A stretch of 38,934 nt of DNA from a virus: positions 1-38,934 of the IMG/VR virus record IMGVR_UViG_3300046361_000130; one strand, given 5' to 3'. Position 1 is the first letter of the stretch. Each line of letters begins with the position of its first letter. Made by a program: the position numbers and the translations under genes. Positions 38,553 to 38,934 of this stretch are shown here, piece by piece. A model generated the notes under the pieces. That model ran no database searches. It was given only the letters and a program-made list of their open reading frames with translations, and was not told where the DNA came from.

Positions 38553-38588
38553 TTTGTCACCCTATTTGTCACCCTATTTGTCACTCTA
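38553..38588 (+). repeat. Triple 12-bp direct repeat
   Basis: TTTGTCACCCTA occurs twice, followed by TTTGTCACTCTA, in tandem without spacers. This iteron-like pattern suggests a cooperative protein-binding site near the genome end. A repressor, transposase or host recombinase could bind it. No gene lies beside it. Confidence 0.7.
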
Positions 38589-38640
38589 TTGCTTTTTTGT
38601 AACTTTTTACAAGTTGTTTTCATTGATGATATTATATAAC

Positions 38641-38667
38641 AAAAAAAGCATCCTAAATGGATGCTTA
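38641..38667 (-). terminator. Terminator reading toward the phage
   Basis: AGCATCC (38648-38654) and GGATGCT (38660-38666) form a short hairpin. On the minus strand it is followed by seven Ts, so it stops transcription entering from the right flank. On the plus strand no T-run follows. It may insulate the repressor region. Confidence 0.7.
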
Positions 38668-38801
38668 TCATATTATAAAATCGTTTAAATAGCCTTTAAA
38701 TGGTAGTTTTTAGGCGTTATTTTGTGGCGGATGGTAATATGTGTGCTAATTACTATATTTGTAGCTTAAACAACGGAAGTATAATGGATGCAAATGGAAG
38801 T

Positions 38802-38819
38802 AAATGTACTTTTTAAAAT
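38802..38819. repeat. Candidate right transposase end site
   Basis: AAATGTAC followed directly by TTTTTAAAAT resembles the left-end blocks at 38-57 and, in inverse orientation, 58-71. Mu-like ends carry inversely oriented transposase sites. The exact end and a target duplication could not be found. Confidence 0.4.
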
Positions 38820-38934
38820 CAATTAAATTTTGACCATTTTTGTTGTAATGTGTTGATTTTATTGACTTTTTTAGACGTTTTTATATATTGTATTATTGTA
38901 TCTTTCTATTTAGCCCTTATATTCAGAAGTAGAT

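Larger units (their letters stand above)
38378..38934. other. Gene-free A/T-rich end region
   Basis: No convincing gene was found in these 557 bases. They contain three copies of TTTTTATGT (38433-38441, 38454-38462, 38488-38496), a 12-bp triple repeat, a hairpin terminator, a lone TATATTTG element (38754-38761) and a transposase-site-like block (38802-38819). The right phage end probably lies here, and part of the segment may be host DNA. Confidence 0.6.

Noticed and set aside
38553-38588. Three tandem repeats as a CRISPR remnant
   Set aside because: Units are 12 bp with no spacers and no cas genes, so iterons fit better.
1-38934. Tyrosine or serine integrase
   Set aside because: None is encoded; integration is explained by the DDE transposase and MuB-like ATPase.
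1-38934. A 5-bp target duplication flanking TG...CA phage ends
   Set aside because: Several TG/CA combinations near both edges were tried and none gave matching flanks.

Overview
The window is a nearly complete Mu-like transposable, contractile-tailed temperate phage of a Bacteroidota host, most likely a Flavobacteriia relative. Host evidence: low GC, genes preceded by A-rich leaders instead of Shine-Dalgarno sites, several matches to the Bacteroidota vegetative promoter (TTTG, 19-21 bp, TAnnTTTG), and Bacteroidota-type tail-fibre, lipoprotein and reverse transcriptase families. Mu-like evidence: a DDE transposase, a MuB-type ATPase, a DUF3164 protein, a portal/MuF head protein, gp36- and gp37-like proteins, a ClpP-like prohead protease and a full sheath, tube and baseplate set.

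Layout. An S24-type repressor (37667-38377, +) faces a long leftward early/middle unit (37541 down to about 27025). That unit carries a Ner-like regulator, the transposase, two ATPases, small helper proteins, a tRNA-like gene with an enlarged anticodon arm, and then a diversity-generating retroelement (DGR): target gene, template repeat and reverse transcriptase. Next come exported or lipoprotein genes, a tiny zinc-knuckle gene, a small HTH-like gene and a second, odd tRNA-like RNA (27000-25699). Late genes form two units diverging from 17018-17200. The rightward one (17201-25664) has terminase, gp36, a portal-MuF-toxin fusion, tape measure, virion morphogenesis and tail terminator. The leftward one (17017-136) has protease/scaffold, capsid, lysis genes, sheath, tube, a frameshifted tail chaperone, baseplate, fibres, and at the far end a thymidylate-synthase-like enzyme and an adenine methyltransferase.

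How it works together. The repressor probably binds two near-identical palindromes over the early promoter. Lytic growth releases transposase and MuB for replicative transposition, then the two late units. The DGR copies an 80-bp template into the target gene, mutating only adenines: 15 of 21 template adenines differ and no other base does. This would diversify a C-type-lectin-like binding surface. The genome end farthest from the repressor, where Mu carries mom, holds putative DNA-modification genes, with Asp at the dCMP-specificity position of the synthase-like enzyme. A plus-strand pseudoknotted small RNA with a consensus promoter lies just beside them.

Limits. The exact phage ends and target-site duplication could not be fixed, so an unknown part of the outer few hundred bases may be host DNA. 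Functions come from motif recognition, not database searches.
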